Of a stretch of DNA of 32,943 bases, positions 7,494 to 15,220 are shown piece by piece; the stretch's first letter is position 1, and the number at the start of each line of letters is the position of its first letter. This DNA is from Candidatus Bathyarchaeota archaeon (GTDB taxonomy: Archaea; Thermoproteota; Bathyarchaeia; 40CM-2-53-6). Position numbers and translations under genes: made by a program. The stretch covers positions 1-32,943 of the forward strand of contig VBBT01000114.1 of the NCBI GenBank assembly GCA_005881695.1, given 5' to 3'. The notes beneath the pieces are model-generated. The model did not search any database, was not told the origin of the DNA, and saw only the letters and a program-made list of their open reading frames with translations.

Positions 7494-7531
7494 ACCAAGT
7501 CCGAATTTCCCTTCTTGAATGGTCTAGACTG

Positions 7532-7918
7532 ATGTCCTCCGATTTGGAACTTCAGAGACAAAAGCGAGCTCTGGAACTCCGCCGGAGATTGCTACAGTCA
7601 CGGAACATCCCGGCTACAGTTCCACCGCCAAAACAGGCAGAACCTCCGCGAGACATAGTTCGGAGAATCCTAGCTGGCAGGGGTGCCGAAGTGATGGAGA
7701 CCGCACGTAGGTACTATCCTGCTGAAATCGAACGATTGGAGTCAAGTATCGCTTCCCTTGTCGCCGAAGGAAGGCTGAAAGGCCCCATATCAGGAGAAGA
7801 GTTGTATGCATTCCTCCGGAGGCTCGGGCTCGCATTTAGCATGGACGTCAAGATTAGAATAAAGGAACACGGCGAACTCAAGAGCATCGAAGAGAAACTT
7901 CGAAAATCGTCGGGTTAG
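7532..7918 (+). CDS. Divergent PDCD5-like protein (paralogue)
   Basis: 128-residue protein that lines up with the PDCD5 gene at 5519-5863. In order: a basic N-terminal helix (L-R-R-R-L-L), I-V-R-R-I-L against I-I-R-Q-I-L, Y-P-A-E-I-E-R-L-E with A-E-G-R-L against F-A-E-E-L-E with Q-S-G-R-L, I-S-G-E-E-L against I-T-D-E-Q-L, and D-V-K-I-R-I-K near the end against E-I-K-I-R-R. A proline-rich linker (PATVPPPKQAEPP) interrupts the N-terminal helix. ATG start, 38 bases after nep1, so probably cotranscribed with it. Homology is inferred by eye; DNA binding is a guess from the family. Confidence 0.7.
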   Translation: MSSDLELQRQKRALELRRRLLQSRNIPATVPPPKQAEPPRDIVRRILAGRGAEVMETARRYYPAEIERLESSIASLVAEGRLKGPISGEELYAFLRRLGLAFSMDVKIRIKEHGELKSIEEKLRKSSG

Positions 7919-8043
7919 CATCCGTCTCGGGAGTCTTCACGGACTCTTCGTCGAGAGTCCACGCGGACCATAGTACTCTAGGCATGGTTTGATGGGCACG
8001 GAAGACATTTTTTCGTTCCGCCCGTCCTAAGGCTTGTTCGTCC

Positions 8044-8661
8044 TTGGTAACGACCGCAGGCGCCTTCAACGTTCCGCTGAAGTGTACACCCGAAGAAACT
8101 AAGCATTTTGTCGAACCGGCTATGAAAGAGGCCGAAGGCTCTAACTTTACTGGAGCATTGGAGGTTGTCAACGACGGATTGAACGCCCATCCCGCTTCCG
8201 AAGGGCTTCTCTTTCTCCGATCGTATTTCTGCTACAAGATTGCAGATAGCATAAGCAGTGAGCTCAGCGCGCTGCCGAAACCAATTCAGCCGTTAGCAGA
8301 GGGTGTACTGATGGTTGATGGCGCAATGACAAACCAGATGCTTGGTCGATTCCAAGAGATTGTCAAAGTTCTAGGAGACGCTGAGGAGGCGATCAACGAG
8401 ATATTGCAGGTGAACCCCCATAACAACGAAGTTACCGCCTTCAGAGCCTACATTGACAGCAAGCTGCAAAAGCTGGGGCAAGAGTCCGAGAATATGCGGA
8501 TGACTTTCACAAACACCCCTAACATCGCAGGCAATTTCTGCGTGGGATGCAGGAAGAATATTTCGTTCGACACACAAACGGTCGTGTTCCGGAAAACCTC
8601 CTCTACACAACTAGAAGTTTGGCATCTCCCATGCTTCAAGCAGCTGGGCAACAAGAACTAG
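8044..8661 (+). CDS. TPR-like protein with C-terminal CxxC/HxxC zinc motif
   Basis: 205 residues; no named family recognised. The N-terminal 155 residues are alpha-helical with TPR-like pairs (A-M-K-E-A-E-G-S-N-F-T-G-A-L-E-V-V-N-D then N-A-H-P-A-S-E-G, and a later A-E-E-A-I-N-E-I-L-Q-V-N-P-H-N). The C-terminus has C166-x2-C169 and H194-x2-C197 around an F-D-T-Q-T-V-V-F-R-K strand, like a small treble-clef or LIM-type zinc knuckle. TTG start; an internal start is possible, so the exact N-terminus is uncertain. It converges on the YgfZ-like gene, with the stop codons overlapping by four bases. Confidence 0.7.
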   Translation: MVTTAGAFNVPLKCTPEETKHFVEPAMKEAEGSNFTGALEVVNDGLNAHPASEGLLFLRSYFCYKIADSISSELSALPKPIQPLAEGVLMVDGAMTNQMLGRFQEIVKVLGDAEEAINEILQVNPHNNEVTAFRAYIDSKLQKLGQESENMRMTFTNTPNIAGNFCVGCRKNISFDTQTVVFRKTSSTQLEVWHLPCFKQLGNKN

Positions 8662-9692
8662 ACTAACTTGGTTATTACTGTAGGCAGCGGGCCGTGAGCC
8701 GATTCAACGAATAGCTTAGTTCCTTCCTTGGCAAAGTCTCGCTGGGCATAACCCAGACCTACGACGGCTTTCAGTCCGGGGGAGTATGCAGCGCTGGTGA
8801 CGTATCCTGCTTCTTTGCCGCTTGCCTGAAGCTTCGACTTTTGGCCCGGTACGTGATCAGAGTCGGTTTGAAACTGAACAAGGTTCTTGTTTACCCGGCC
8901 AATGTGAGTAGCTCGGGCCACAACCTCCTGACCGAGATAGCATCCCTTAGTGAAACTGATAGCATCTTTGTATCCAGCTTCCAGGATTATCGTATTCTCG
9001 TCTACGTCGACCCCATATTTTGGGTATCCTGCTTCAAGCCTGAGAATTTCTAGCGCATCTTGCCCTACTGGGGTGACTCCTTTGAGGAGGAAGCCTTGCC
9101 AAACTGCCTCAGCCTCGTCATTTGGAATTATCATATCGTATCCAGATTGACCGGTCCGGTCGCGAACGACGATCATGGTAGGGCCTATCATCATGTGCTG
9201 CAAGGGCTTCATGTCTGCGAATGCTGTCCCGAACAACTCTTTCGCGTTCTCAGTCGCTTGCGGCCCTTGCATTGTTAGGTGAACAAATTCAGAGGTGATG
9301 TCTTTGACTTGTACGTCCTCGGTAATGATGAAGCGGTCGAAGGTATCTCTAACCCTTGCTGCTGGAGCATCACCGGTGTCGATGAGAAGATCATCTTCTC
9401 TTGCATAGAGGTAGAGGTCCGCTAGGACTCTGGCTTTTGTGTTGAGAAGTGCTGAGCGGACGCCTGTCCCTTCGTTCAGCTTCAAGACTTCGTTAGTGAC
9501 TAGTCCGTTGAGGAAGGGTAGTCTGTCCTTACCTGTTATTCGTAGTAGGCCGAGGTGTGAAAGGTCGGCTAGACCCGAATGGTTTCGGACGGCCCAGTAT
9601 TCTTCAGCTGGACTAGTGTAGGATAGTGGAATCCGGCTTTGTTCCAGCTGGGCGCCCATCTTCTCATGATGCAGAACCAGAGGATTGGACAT
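8658..9692 (-). CDS. YgfZ/GcvT-like folate-binding protein
   Basis: 344 residues of the aminomethyltransferase (GcvT) fold. The signature K-G-C-Y-L-G-Q-E at 249-256 is that of the YgfZ/IBA57 subfamily, whose members use tetrahydrofolate in iron-sulfur cluster assembly or repair. The N-terminus (A-V-R-N-H-S-G-L-A-D-L-S-H-L-G) resembles GcvT. No genes for the glycine cleavage system are beside it, which fits the YgfZ reading better. ATG start. It is alone on the minus strand next to the tRNA. Confidence 0.87.
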   Translation of the reverse strand: MSNPLVLHHEKMGAQLEQSRIPLSYTSPAEEYWAVRNHSGLADLSHLGLLRITGKDRLPFLNGLVTNEVLKLNEGTGVRSALLNTKARVLADLYLYAREDDLLIDTGDAPAARVRDTFDRFIITEDVQVKDITSEFVHLTMQGPQATENAKELFGTAFADMKPLQHMMIGPTMIVVRDRTGQSGYDMIIPNDEAEAVWQGFLLKGVTPVGQDALEILRLEAGYPKYGVDVDENTIILEAGYKDAISFTKGCYLGQEVVARATHIGRVNKNLVQFQTDSDHVPGQKSKLQASGKEAGYVTSAAYSPGLKAVVGLGYAQRDFAKEGTKLFVESAHGPLPTVITKLV

Positions 9693-9804
9693 GCCACTTT
9701 ACACGGTTCCAGTCGCGGGTAATAGGATTGAGCCCATGTCGTTCACCTTTGGTTTGGACTAGCGTCAGCTATTTTTCTTGATGGTGCGGCCGCCGGGATT
9801 TGAA

Positions 9805-9830
9805 CTCCCGAACCGCTGTCAAGGCGGTTT
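9805..9830 (-). other. tRNA intron 2, at the non-canonical position 53/54 (T arm)
   Basis: 26-base intron between the 3' end of the first T-stem strand and the T loop. It has a relaxed bulge-helix-bulge: 4-bp helix CCCG/CGGG, 3-base bulges GGA and AGT, and an inner 6-bp stem AACCGC/GCGGTT with a 7-base loop. Cutting after the second bulge base on each side restores CCGGG-TTCAAAT exactly. Confidence 0.85.
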
Positions 9831-9845
9831 CCCGGGTCGTCAGCG

Positions 9846-9863
9846 TTCTGCTAAGCCTAGGAT
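9846..9863 (-). other. tRNA intron 1, at the canonical position 37/38
   Basis: 18-base intron one base after the anticodon. The bulge-helix-bulge has 4-bp helix CTGC/GCAG, bulges CAA and AAC, and the 5-bp anticodon stem as the outer helix. Cutting after the second bulge base gives the 7-base loop CTGCCAC. The inner helix is very short. Confidence 0.85.
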
Positions 9864-9930
9864 TGGCAGGCTGATATCATAGACCAGGCTAGACCACGGC
9901 CGCACAAAACGAACTCCAAAGCTACCGGTC

Positions 9931-9937
9931 ATTTAAA
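9931..9937 (-). promoter_or_regulatory. TATA-like box of tRNA-Gly
   Basis: The minus strand reads TTTAAAT, ending 28 bases before the first base of the tRNA. This is the standard archaeal position. It suggests transcription starts a few bases before the mature 5' end. Confidence 0.6.
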
Positions 9938-10032
9938 GACTGAGCAAGCTGAGGAGCCACGAAACTGGGATTTCCCAATCGTGCACGCCGACTTGTGCCA
10001 TGTTCCATTGTCTTAAATAGAAAAATAGGCTC

Positions 10033-10896
10033 TTGCCCGATTTCAGAAGGATCTCAACTTTGAGTATCCCACTCGAGAACCTGAGGCGTGACCTACGAAC
10101 ACGGCTCGAAAGCGACAAGCAGATGTCAGGCGCTTGGGCGATCGTACCGTTACTGCCGACAATCGTGGGGATAGCTATCACTGCAATCGTTTTCACGGTT
10201 ATATTCAGCTCCCTGGCCAACATTCCCCGGACAACCACCCCTACAAATTCAACAGTCACGACAATAGGGCCCCTAATCGCGGCCCTCATTGGAGCAATAA
10301 TCCTCGCGTATCTTACCTATTTCATCCTGCTCATCTTAGTTATCGTTCTGATCTTCAAACTAGTGAGTCGTCGCAACAACCATTTCAACCGGCAAATTCT
10401 TCTCCAAGAAGATTTGGTAAGCATGGCGAGGGAGCTGGCGGCTAAGAAGGGTGTTGACGTCTCGATTCTCCTCAACAATATGGAAAGAAGTGTGAGAGAG
10501 GCGCGGCTGGAGGAGACGGAGAAAAACGCCACACTGTACGCGATACTCGGCGGCATCGTCTGGATCTACGTGGCCTACTTTCTGATGAAGGACTTCTTCA
10601 AGCATGAGAGAAGAGAGGACCTATTCATCAATGATATGCTTAGGACCTTCAATGCTCTCGGAGTATCAATTAACTTCCCTTACCGAAATCCGCCGATACC
10701 AGACCGAAGTTTTGCTCTCTACTTTGTATTGACACTGATAACTGGAAGCATCTTCGGCGTATACTGGGTCTACGTGCTGGTCACTGACCCTAACAACCAT
10801 TTCCGTCAACAGATGCTGATGGAGGACACGATTATGGCTCAGCTCTCCTGGACCTCTCCGACTCCTTCGCCCACTCCCTCCGCACTGCCCAGCTAA
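10033..10896 (+). CDS. Multi-pass membrane protein with repeated N-H-F/E-D modules
   Basis: 287 residues; no named family recognised with certainty (it resembles DUF4234-like proteins). Predicted membrane helices are about 37-61, 78-111, 167-186 and 228-251. Three cytosolic segments follow helices: NNHFNRQILLQED (115-127), KHERREDLF (190-198) and NNHFRQQMLMED (254-265). The first and third share N-N-H-F, R-Q and E-D, so the protein looks internally duplicated. The C-terminus is a Ser/Thr/Pro tail. TTG at 10033 is used; TTG at 10060 is an alternative because a TATA-like TTAAATA lies at 10013-10019. It begins a membrane-gene set with the next two genes. Confidence 0.75.
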   Translation: MPDFRRISTLSIPLENLRRDLRTRLESDKQMSGAWAIVPLLPTIVGIAITAIVFTVIFSSLANIPRTTTPTNSTVTTIGPLIAALIGAIILAYLTYFILLILVIVLIFKLVSRRNNHFNRQILLQEDLVSMARELAAKKGVDVSILLNNMERSVREARLEETEKNATLYAILGGIVWIYVAYFLMKDFFKHERREDLFINDMLRTFNALGVSINFPYRNPPIPDRSFALYFVLTLITGSIFGVYWVYVLVTDPNNHFRQQMLMEDTIMAQLSWTSPTPSPTPSALPS

Positions 10897-10924
10897 ACTG
10901 AACTGGTCAAGCTGGCGTTCGCGG

Positions 10925-11785
10925 GTGGCTTTCTCCGACTCTCCCAGCCGCGAGGTAAGATTCTCGACGTTGGTTCAGATGCGAACGACGACGGATCTAG
11001 CAGTTTCGGTTTCATGGTTGCTCATGCCGCTGATGAGTTATCTGCTGTGGGCGGGTTTTGTGGTCGCCTGGTGGGCCGCTGGCGCGGGAGTTGGAACCAT
11101 CAATCTAACTCTAGTAGTTAGCGGGCTGGGAATTGTGGGTCTGGCAGCTTCGGCGGCAGCGTCATACGTGGTCTTTACCCTAGTGAATAGGCTGAATATG
11201 CATTCCAGTAGAACGAGGGCTCTATTTTGGAATACGATCAGCGAACTTGAGTCGAGAATAGGAACCGTGGGCCAAAGTGCTCTTCTTCCCTTGAGTTCTG
11301 CTCAGGAGGGCTTCCACAGGCTCTCTCGTGGAGAGCATGAAAGGAGCGCAGTGCTTTGGGCGCTACTTGCCTCAGTTCCAATTATCGGCTGGATTTTTCT
11401 GCTCGCTGCATTATGGTATCTCTCACGAGATATGGCAAAACACAATCGTCTGGAGGAGTTAGTTCTTGAGGATGTGGACAGGACAATGAAGGGAGCTGGG
11501 TTGCAGGGCGTCTCCGTCAAGCATGCTCCAATTGGATCGCGCGATGTATTGGGAATAGCTGTTGTCGTAGTTTCGTTGGTCGAACTCTTGTCGGTGTTTC
11601 TTCTCGGCCTAGCCGGCTGCCTGACGCTGATCTATCTGACCGTTGGCGCGTTTTCTCTGGTCTGGTTGGACTTATCCATGAGAGATCCAATCCCGCATTT
11701 CGTTTTCCACTCTCAGTTCGAACCCGAAATCCTTCGGTCACTGCCCGATGCCAGTGCTAAGGCCGGCGCTGTTAGAGTTGAGTAG
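10925..11785 (+). CDS. Multi-pass membrane protein, paralogue of the preceding gene
   Basis: 286 residues with a GTG start. Membrane helices are about 26-52, 60-88, 142-166 and one or two within 207-250. The pattern follows the upstream protein: a helix-rich loop after helix 2, then L-W-A-L-L-A (upstream L-Y-A-I-L-G), helix 3, and K-H-N-R-L-E-E-L-V-L-E-D (upstream K-H-E-R-R-E-D-L-F-I-N-D). Near the C-terminus D-P-x-x-H-F is shared (upstream D-P-N-N-H-F). This makes tandem duplication likely though sequences have diverged. It overlaps the next gene by 38 bases, so the set is probably one operon. Function unknown. Confidence 0.75.
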   Translation: MAFSDSPSREVRFSTLVQMRTTTDLAVSVSWLLMPLMSYLLWAGFVVAWWAAGAGVGTINLTLVVSGLGIVGLAASAAASYVVFTLVNRLNMHSSRTRALFWNTISELESRIGTVGQSALLPLSSAQEGFHRLSRGEHERSAVLWALLASVPIIGWIFLLAALWYLSRDMAKHNRLEELVLEDVDRTMKGAGLQGVSVKHAPIGSRDVLGIAVVVVSLVELLSVFLLGLAGCLTLIYLTVGAFSLVWLDLSMRDPIPHFVFHSQFEPEILRSLPDASAKAGAVRVE

Positions 11786-13379
11786 ATTGGCGAGAAATGC
11801 TCTGTTCGGTTTGAAGAGAATACTCTTCGATAGGATCTTTGAGAGATCCTTCTGGACCTGGAGAAAACATCCCGCGATAATCATACCAACGATGCTGGGA
11901 TCGGCTTTGCAGGTTATCCTTCAATCTATCGTAACACTTGTGATAATGCTCCTCTTAACCAGCTGGGCTTTTTCGGGCTCGTTGTCAAGGGTTCTTGGGG
12001 TATATGGCAACTCTGGGTTGTTGGGAGTGCTTCAAGATCCAACGTTTTCTTTGACAATCGTACCTGTAGTCGTGGTCATGCTAGCGGCGATAGTTCTTGT
12101 CGCGATCGTCGGAGCTGGCTATGTCTATTCTTCCGAGTACGGTATCTACGTCGAGGCGTGGAGTAAGGATAGTGTCCCGGTCAAGTCTGTTCTGGAAAAT
12201 GGTTCTCGAAGATGGAGAGCGATGGCCTGGACCTTGTTTCTCTCTAATCTGATTACTTGGGGTCCTGCGGCCATAGGCTACGCGCTGATAATTGCATCCG
12301 CGTCAAGCATCAACAGCGTGGCCGGATTGATCGGTTTTTTCACCGCGATTAGCGTGTTTCAACCACTTTTCTTTGCGTCGTTGATACTTTCAGTATTCAC
12401 CGTATACTCGTATCCTGCAGTGGTCGTCGATCACGTCTCCGGTTTGAAAGCTGTTCGTTATAGCTTTAGAGTGGCGTCCCACAATCTCGGAATCACGCTG
12501 ACCTACTCGCTTGTCCGGATAATCTTCCAAGGATTACTCCTTCTCGTCGTCTTTTTCGCGGGATCGATCGGGCTCCCGCTGACGTCGCTTATCACGGTGA
12601 TTCTCAGTTTCCTCTTGACGCCGATCCTTCATCTTACGAAGACGATGATCTATTACTATGCTGGACCAGCGGTTCCCGAGATGCCCTTCCAGCTTTCCAG
12701 CCCGATATGGCAGGACGTTTTCCGACGATTGCCTAGGGCGGCTTGGGTTAAGATCAGAACCGGGCTCTCGGAGGGTTTCAGATTTGTCATAGGACCAAGG
12801 AATCTTCCCTTCCACATTCTCTCGACGCTCGCGTTCGCGCTTGGAATCTACATGGGCTATTACGTGTCTGTCAATGGAGTGGCAGGTTTCTTTCTCAGCT
12901 TAGGCTACAGGCCGGGGCACGGTAATAGTCTGCTGGCACAACTCCCTGTTCCTGCACTTCCTGTTCTTGGTATCGATATTTTTCTCAACAACTGGCTCGT
13001 TTCTATAGCCACGGCGCTGTCCGGGTTGGGGTTTGCTGCTCCGAGCTTTGTCACGATAATGTTCAACGGGTTCATTCTCGGGGTGCTCTGGGCGCCGCAG
13101 TTGTCGCCGAGCCTGACAATGTTTCTAGCGGCGATCTTGCCGCATGGGATTATCGAAATTCCCTCGTTTGTCTTGTCAGGATCTGTGGGGATTAGGCTGG
13201 GATATGCGGCTTGGAAGGCAAAGTTCCGGCGCAGTCCGGAGAATGATGCGTATCTGTCAAAGACTCTACGGTTGGCCGTGTATGTTGTTGTTGGGCTCGC
13301 GCCTCTGTTCTTCATTGCGGGCTTGATCGAGGCGGACATTACGCCGTGGATAATGCGGATGTTCGGCTGGACCTTCTAG
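11748..13379 (+). CDS. Membrane protein with C-terminal SpoIIM-like (DUF95) domain
   Basis: 543 residues. The N-terminal 320 residues are a membrane domain with about six helices, including R-K-H-P-A-I-I-I-P, R-R-W-R-A-M-A-W-T and A-V-R-Y-S-F-R-V-A segments, like large archaeal integral membrane domains of unknown role. The C-terminal part (about 350-525) has N-N-W-L-V-S, F-N-G-F-I-L-G and the SpoIIM signature I-L-P-H-G-I-I-E-I-P followed by L-S-G-S-V-G-I-R-L-G. ATG at 11748 overlaps the upstream gene; a later start such as TTG at 11778 is possible. Archaea do not sporulate; SpoIIM-like proteins there are probably membrane organisers or transport parts. Role inferred only. Confidence 0.82.
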   Translation: MPVLRPALLELSRLARNALFGLKRILFDRIFERSFWTWRKHPAIIIPTMLGSALQVILQSIVTLVIMLLLTSWAFSGSLSRVLGVYGNSGLLGVLQDPTFSLTIVPVVVVMLAAIVLVAIVGAGYVYSSEYGIYVEAWSKDSVPVKSVLENGSRRWRAMAWTLFLSNLITWGPAAIGYALIIASASSINSVAGLIGFFTAISVFQPLFFASLILSVFTVYSYPAVVVDHVSGLKAVRYSFRVASHNLGITLTYSLVRIIFQGLLLLVVFFAGSIGLPLTSLITVILSFLLTPILHLTKTMIYYYAGPAVPEMPFQLSSPIWQDVFRRLPRAAWVKIRTGLSEGFRFVIGPRNLPFHILSTLAFALGIYMGYYVSVNGVAGFFLSLGYRPGHGNSLLAQLPVPALPVLGIDIFLNNWLVSIATALSGLGFAAPSFVTIMFNGFILGVLWAPQLSPSLTMFLAAILPHGIIEIPSFVLSGSVGIRLGYAAWKAKFRRSPENDAYLSKTLRLAVYVVVGLAPLFFIAGLIEADITPWIMRMFGWTF

Positions 13380-13407
13380 CCAAGTCTCTTGTAGGCCGGA
13401 ATAGAAT

Positions 13408-13866
13408 ATGCCAGTCTACTATATCGATGGACAGAGTCAGGGAAACGAGCAGAATAGCCTACCTCGAAAGGCGAAAATTGCAATTGCCTACGCGGAGTCC
13501 GATACGGTTGACCATGGAAAATTCAGAATCTACTGGCAGCCGATCGGAGACAGAACCAACAACGAGGCAGAGTACTACGCGTTGCTCAAGGCGCTAGAGT
13601 TGATTGCGGAGAAGACGACCGGAAAAGTTCCAGTTAACATCGGTGAGGCGCTCGTTCGTTCGGACTCAAAGCTTGTAGTAAACCAGGTCAATGGAGAGTG
13701 GCGGGTTGAAGACGAGAAGCTCATAGAGCTGAGCGAAAAGGCGAGGGATCTGATCAAGGACCTAGGCTCTATACGATTGGAATGGGTTCCAAGAGATGAG
13801 AATTATGCTGGTCTATGGCTGGAGGGGAAGCTGAAGCCGTTCAGTGTCGAGCAATTACGCTGGTAA
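13408..13866 (+). CDS. rnhA: Ribonuclease HI-like protein
   Basis: Cuts RNA in RNA-DNA hybrids; archaeal type 1 RNase H. 152 residues with an ATG start. Active-site acids visible are D7 (Y-Y-I-D-G), E53 (N-N-E-A-E-Y-Y-A-L) and D86 (V-R-S-D-S-K-L-V). The fourth acidic position of most RNases HI follows R-E-x-N; here the segment is W-V-P-R-D-E-N-Y-A-G, so the usual Asp is replaced by Gly135, or D130/E131 may serve. Three of four catalytic residues are therefore clear. It follows the SpoIIM-like gene by 28 bases. Confidence 0.85.
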   Translation: MPVYYIDGQSQGNEQNSLPRKAKIAIAYAESDTVDHGKFRIYWQPIGDRTNNEAEYYALLKALELIAEKTTGKVPVNIGEALVRSDSKLVVNQVNGEWRVEDEKLIELSEKARDLIKDLGSIRLEWVPRDENYAGLWLEGKLKPFSVEQLRW

Positions 13867-14064
13867 TCAAGACAAGCCTTCAGGTCTTATGTGACGCGTC
13901 CGGGGGTCCGACTCTGGTCGAGAAAAAGGTTCTATGACCATGAAGGATAGGGGAACACCATTCTCATATCGCCGGAGGATTTAGTGTTAACGTGAGGCGA
14001 GCGCGACCGGTCTGTCGAGCTGTTTCTGGGCTCGTAGATTGATCTTGGAGGATCGTGGGTAGAC

Positions 14065-14304
14065 TTGGACAAGTTTTCTACTATTCGAAAAATCAAGTTA
14101 TCCTACAAGATCGATCAGGTGGAGAACGGCTGGACGGTAACGACCATGGACGGAACGGTCTTCGTCTTCCCCGATGCTAGGGAGATGACCGAATGGTTCT
14201 GCATGGTCGTCGGTGTTCCCTTCCAATACAAGAAGATGGAGCTGGACCCGTTGGAAGAGGAGATTCGGAAGCTTACGAAGGCTACAGCCAGCCTCCTAGC
14301 TTGA
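14065..14304 (+). CDS. Small hypothetical protein
   Basis: 79 residues with a TTG start and a good upstream GGAGG (14048-14052). An N-terminal beta-rich part (K-I-D-Q-V-E-N-G-W-T-V-T-T-M-D-G-T-V-F-V-F-P) precedes an acidic helix with L-D-P-L-E-E-E-I-R-K-L. No membrane helix, zinc motif or known domain. The 198 bases before it (13867-14064) hold no gene that I can see. Likely real because of the RBS and compact, hydrophobic-patterned strand region. Confidence 0.6.
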   Translation: MDKFSTIRKIKLSYKIDQVENGWTVTTMDGTVFVFPDAREMTEWFCMVVGVPFQYKKMELDPLEEEIRKLTKATASLLA

Positions 14305-14379
14305 CACTTTCAGGGCTTCTGGTCGGGTACTGGAAAATAGATATTGTCGATTGCCATTGACGATCGCTAGAAGGTCGTA

Positions 14380-14886
14380 GTGTTGGCGAATGTTCCTTCT
14401 GACATTGTCCGTGTTCTGGGTCCCGGCGAGCAGGTTGAATTGTACATTCAGCAGAAGATCTATCATCCGAAGATCAATATTGACTCTGTGGTCTTGACCA
14501 CGCAGCGGATTATTCTGCGTCACCCGCATGAGCTGGGGTTGAAGAAAGACTTTACCGATTTTAACTATACGGATGTTGCGAACGCGATTCTTGACAAGGG
14601 AATACTTCGATCAACGGTTAAGATTACTCTGCGGTTTGGCGGTGACCCGTTGAATCTCGCTGATCTTCCGAACGGCGATGCGGAGAAGGCTTACGGGATT
14701 ATTCGATCGAATATTTCGCGGTTTCAGACGCCGTTCTCTACGGGTTACGCGGGGATGGCGCCGGTTATGCCGGCGGGTATGGTCCAGCAGCAGCCTCCTC
14801 AGATTCAGGGAATTGTCTGCGGTAAGTGTGGGGCGCGGAGTGCGGCTGGGACAAGGTTTTGCGGGTCCTGTGGCAAAGCCTTCTAG
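14380..14886 (+). CDS. PH-like domain protein with C-terminal zinc ribbon
   Basis: 168 residues with a GTG start (TTG next codon). The first ~115 residues resemble bacterial-type PH domains: L-G-P-G-E-Q-V-E-L-Y-I-Q-Q-K, the strand N-I-D-S-V-V-L-T-T-Q-R-I-I-L-R and the helix D-A-E-K-A-Y-G-I-I-R. A Pro/Gln-rich linker leads to a zinc ribbon with C147-x2-C150 and C161-x2-C164. Such PH-zinc-ribbon proteins are common in archaea and are thought to act in binding or signalling. The exact partner is unknown. Confidence 0.8.
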   Translation: MLANVPSDIVRVLGPGEQVELYIQQKIYHPKINIDSVVLTTQRIILRHPHELGLKKDFTDFNYTDVANAILDKGILRSTVKITLRFGGDPLNLADLPNGDAEKAYGIIRSNISRFQTPFSTGYAGMAPVMPAGMVQQQPPQIQGIVCGKCGARSAAGTRFCGSCGKAF

Positions 14887-14929
14887 AAAAGACGCCTTCG
14901 AGCTAGAATAGTCTGATTGCTGGACCTTC

Positions 14930-15157
14930 CTATCTCAGCTTGGACGGCAATCTTCCATACTCTTTTGGACGGGACTGGTCGGCTCTCTCGATTACTCTGA
15001 GCGTTCTAGCGAGGAACGCTTGTTCTTCCATGTCTGTTGATAGTAGTATTTTCCAGTGGACTCTCTCTTTTTCGTGGCAGAGTCCGCAGAGGTAGAGGTT
15101 GGAGTCGTCGGCTTTGTCCACGTCTTGGAGGTCTCTTAGGCACTCGGCGCAGATCAT
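14930..15157 (-). CDS. Small four-cysteine zinc protein
   Basis: 75 residues with an ATG start. C3-x2-C6 and C24-x2-C27 form a likely zinc ribbon across an acidic loop, followed by a helical Arg/Glu-rich tail (F-L-A-R-T-L-R-V-I-E-R). No named family recognised. The spacing of the cysteine pairs and the ATG start argue that it is a real gene. It is transcribed away from the aldo/keto reductase promoter and could be its downstream neighbour (63 bases after the reductase stop). Confidence 0.6.
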   Translation of the reverse strand: MICAECLRDLQDVDKADDSNLYLCGLCHEKERVHWKILLSTDMEEQAFLARTLRVIERADQSRPKEYGRLPSKLR

Positions 15158-15220
15158 ACATGGACTAATGGTTTGGTAGCGGGATAAGTAGGGTAGAGAC
15201 TGGAGAAAGAAATCGGGGTT

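Larger units (their letters stand above)
9782..9903 (-). tRNA. tRNA-Gly (GCC) with two introns, CCA encoded
   Basis: Read on the minus strand. The acceptor stem GCGGCCG (9897-9903) pairs with CGGCCGC (9786-9792), followed by A73 and an encoded CCA (9782-9784). D arm: GTCT, then loop with GG, then TGAT. The anticodon stem TCAGC/GCTGA closes the loop CTGCCA-C, giving anticodon GCC at 9865-9867. The T stem CCGGG/CCCGG closes TTCAAAT once the second intron is removed. The two introns are at 9846-9863 and 9805-9830. With both removed, the molecule is a normal 75-base tRNA plus CCA. A TATA-like box lies 28 bases upstream. Confidence 0.93.

Noticed and set aside
9811-9828. A stem-loop with loop CTTGACA that looks like a tRNA anticodon arm (TGA, Ser)
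   Set aside because: It lies inside intron 2, with no D arm and no long variable arm to match. The tRNA reads as Gly(GCC) once introns are removed.
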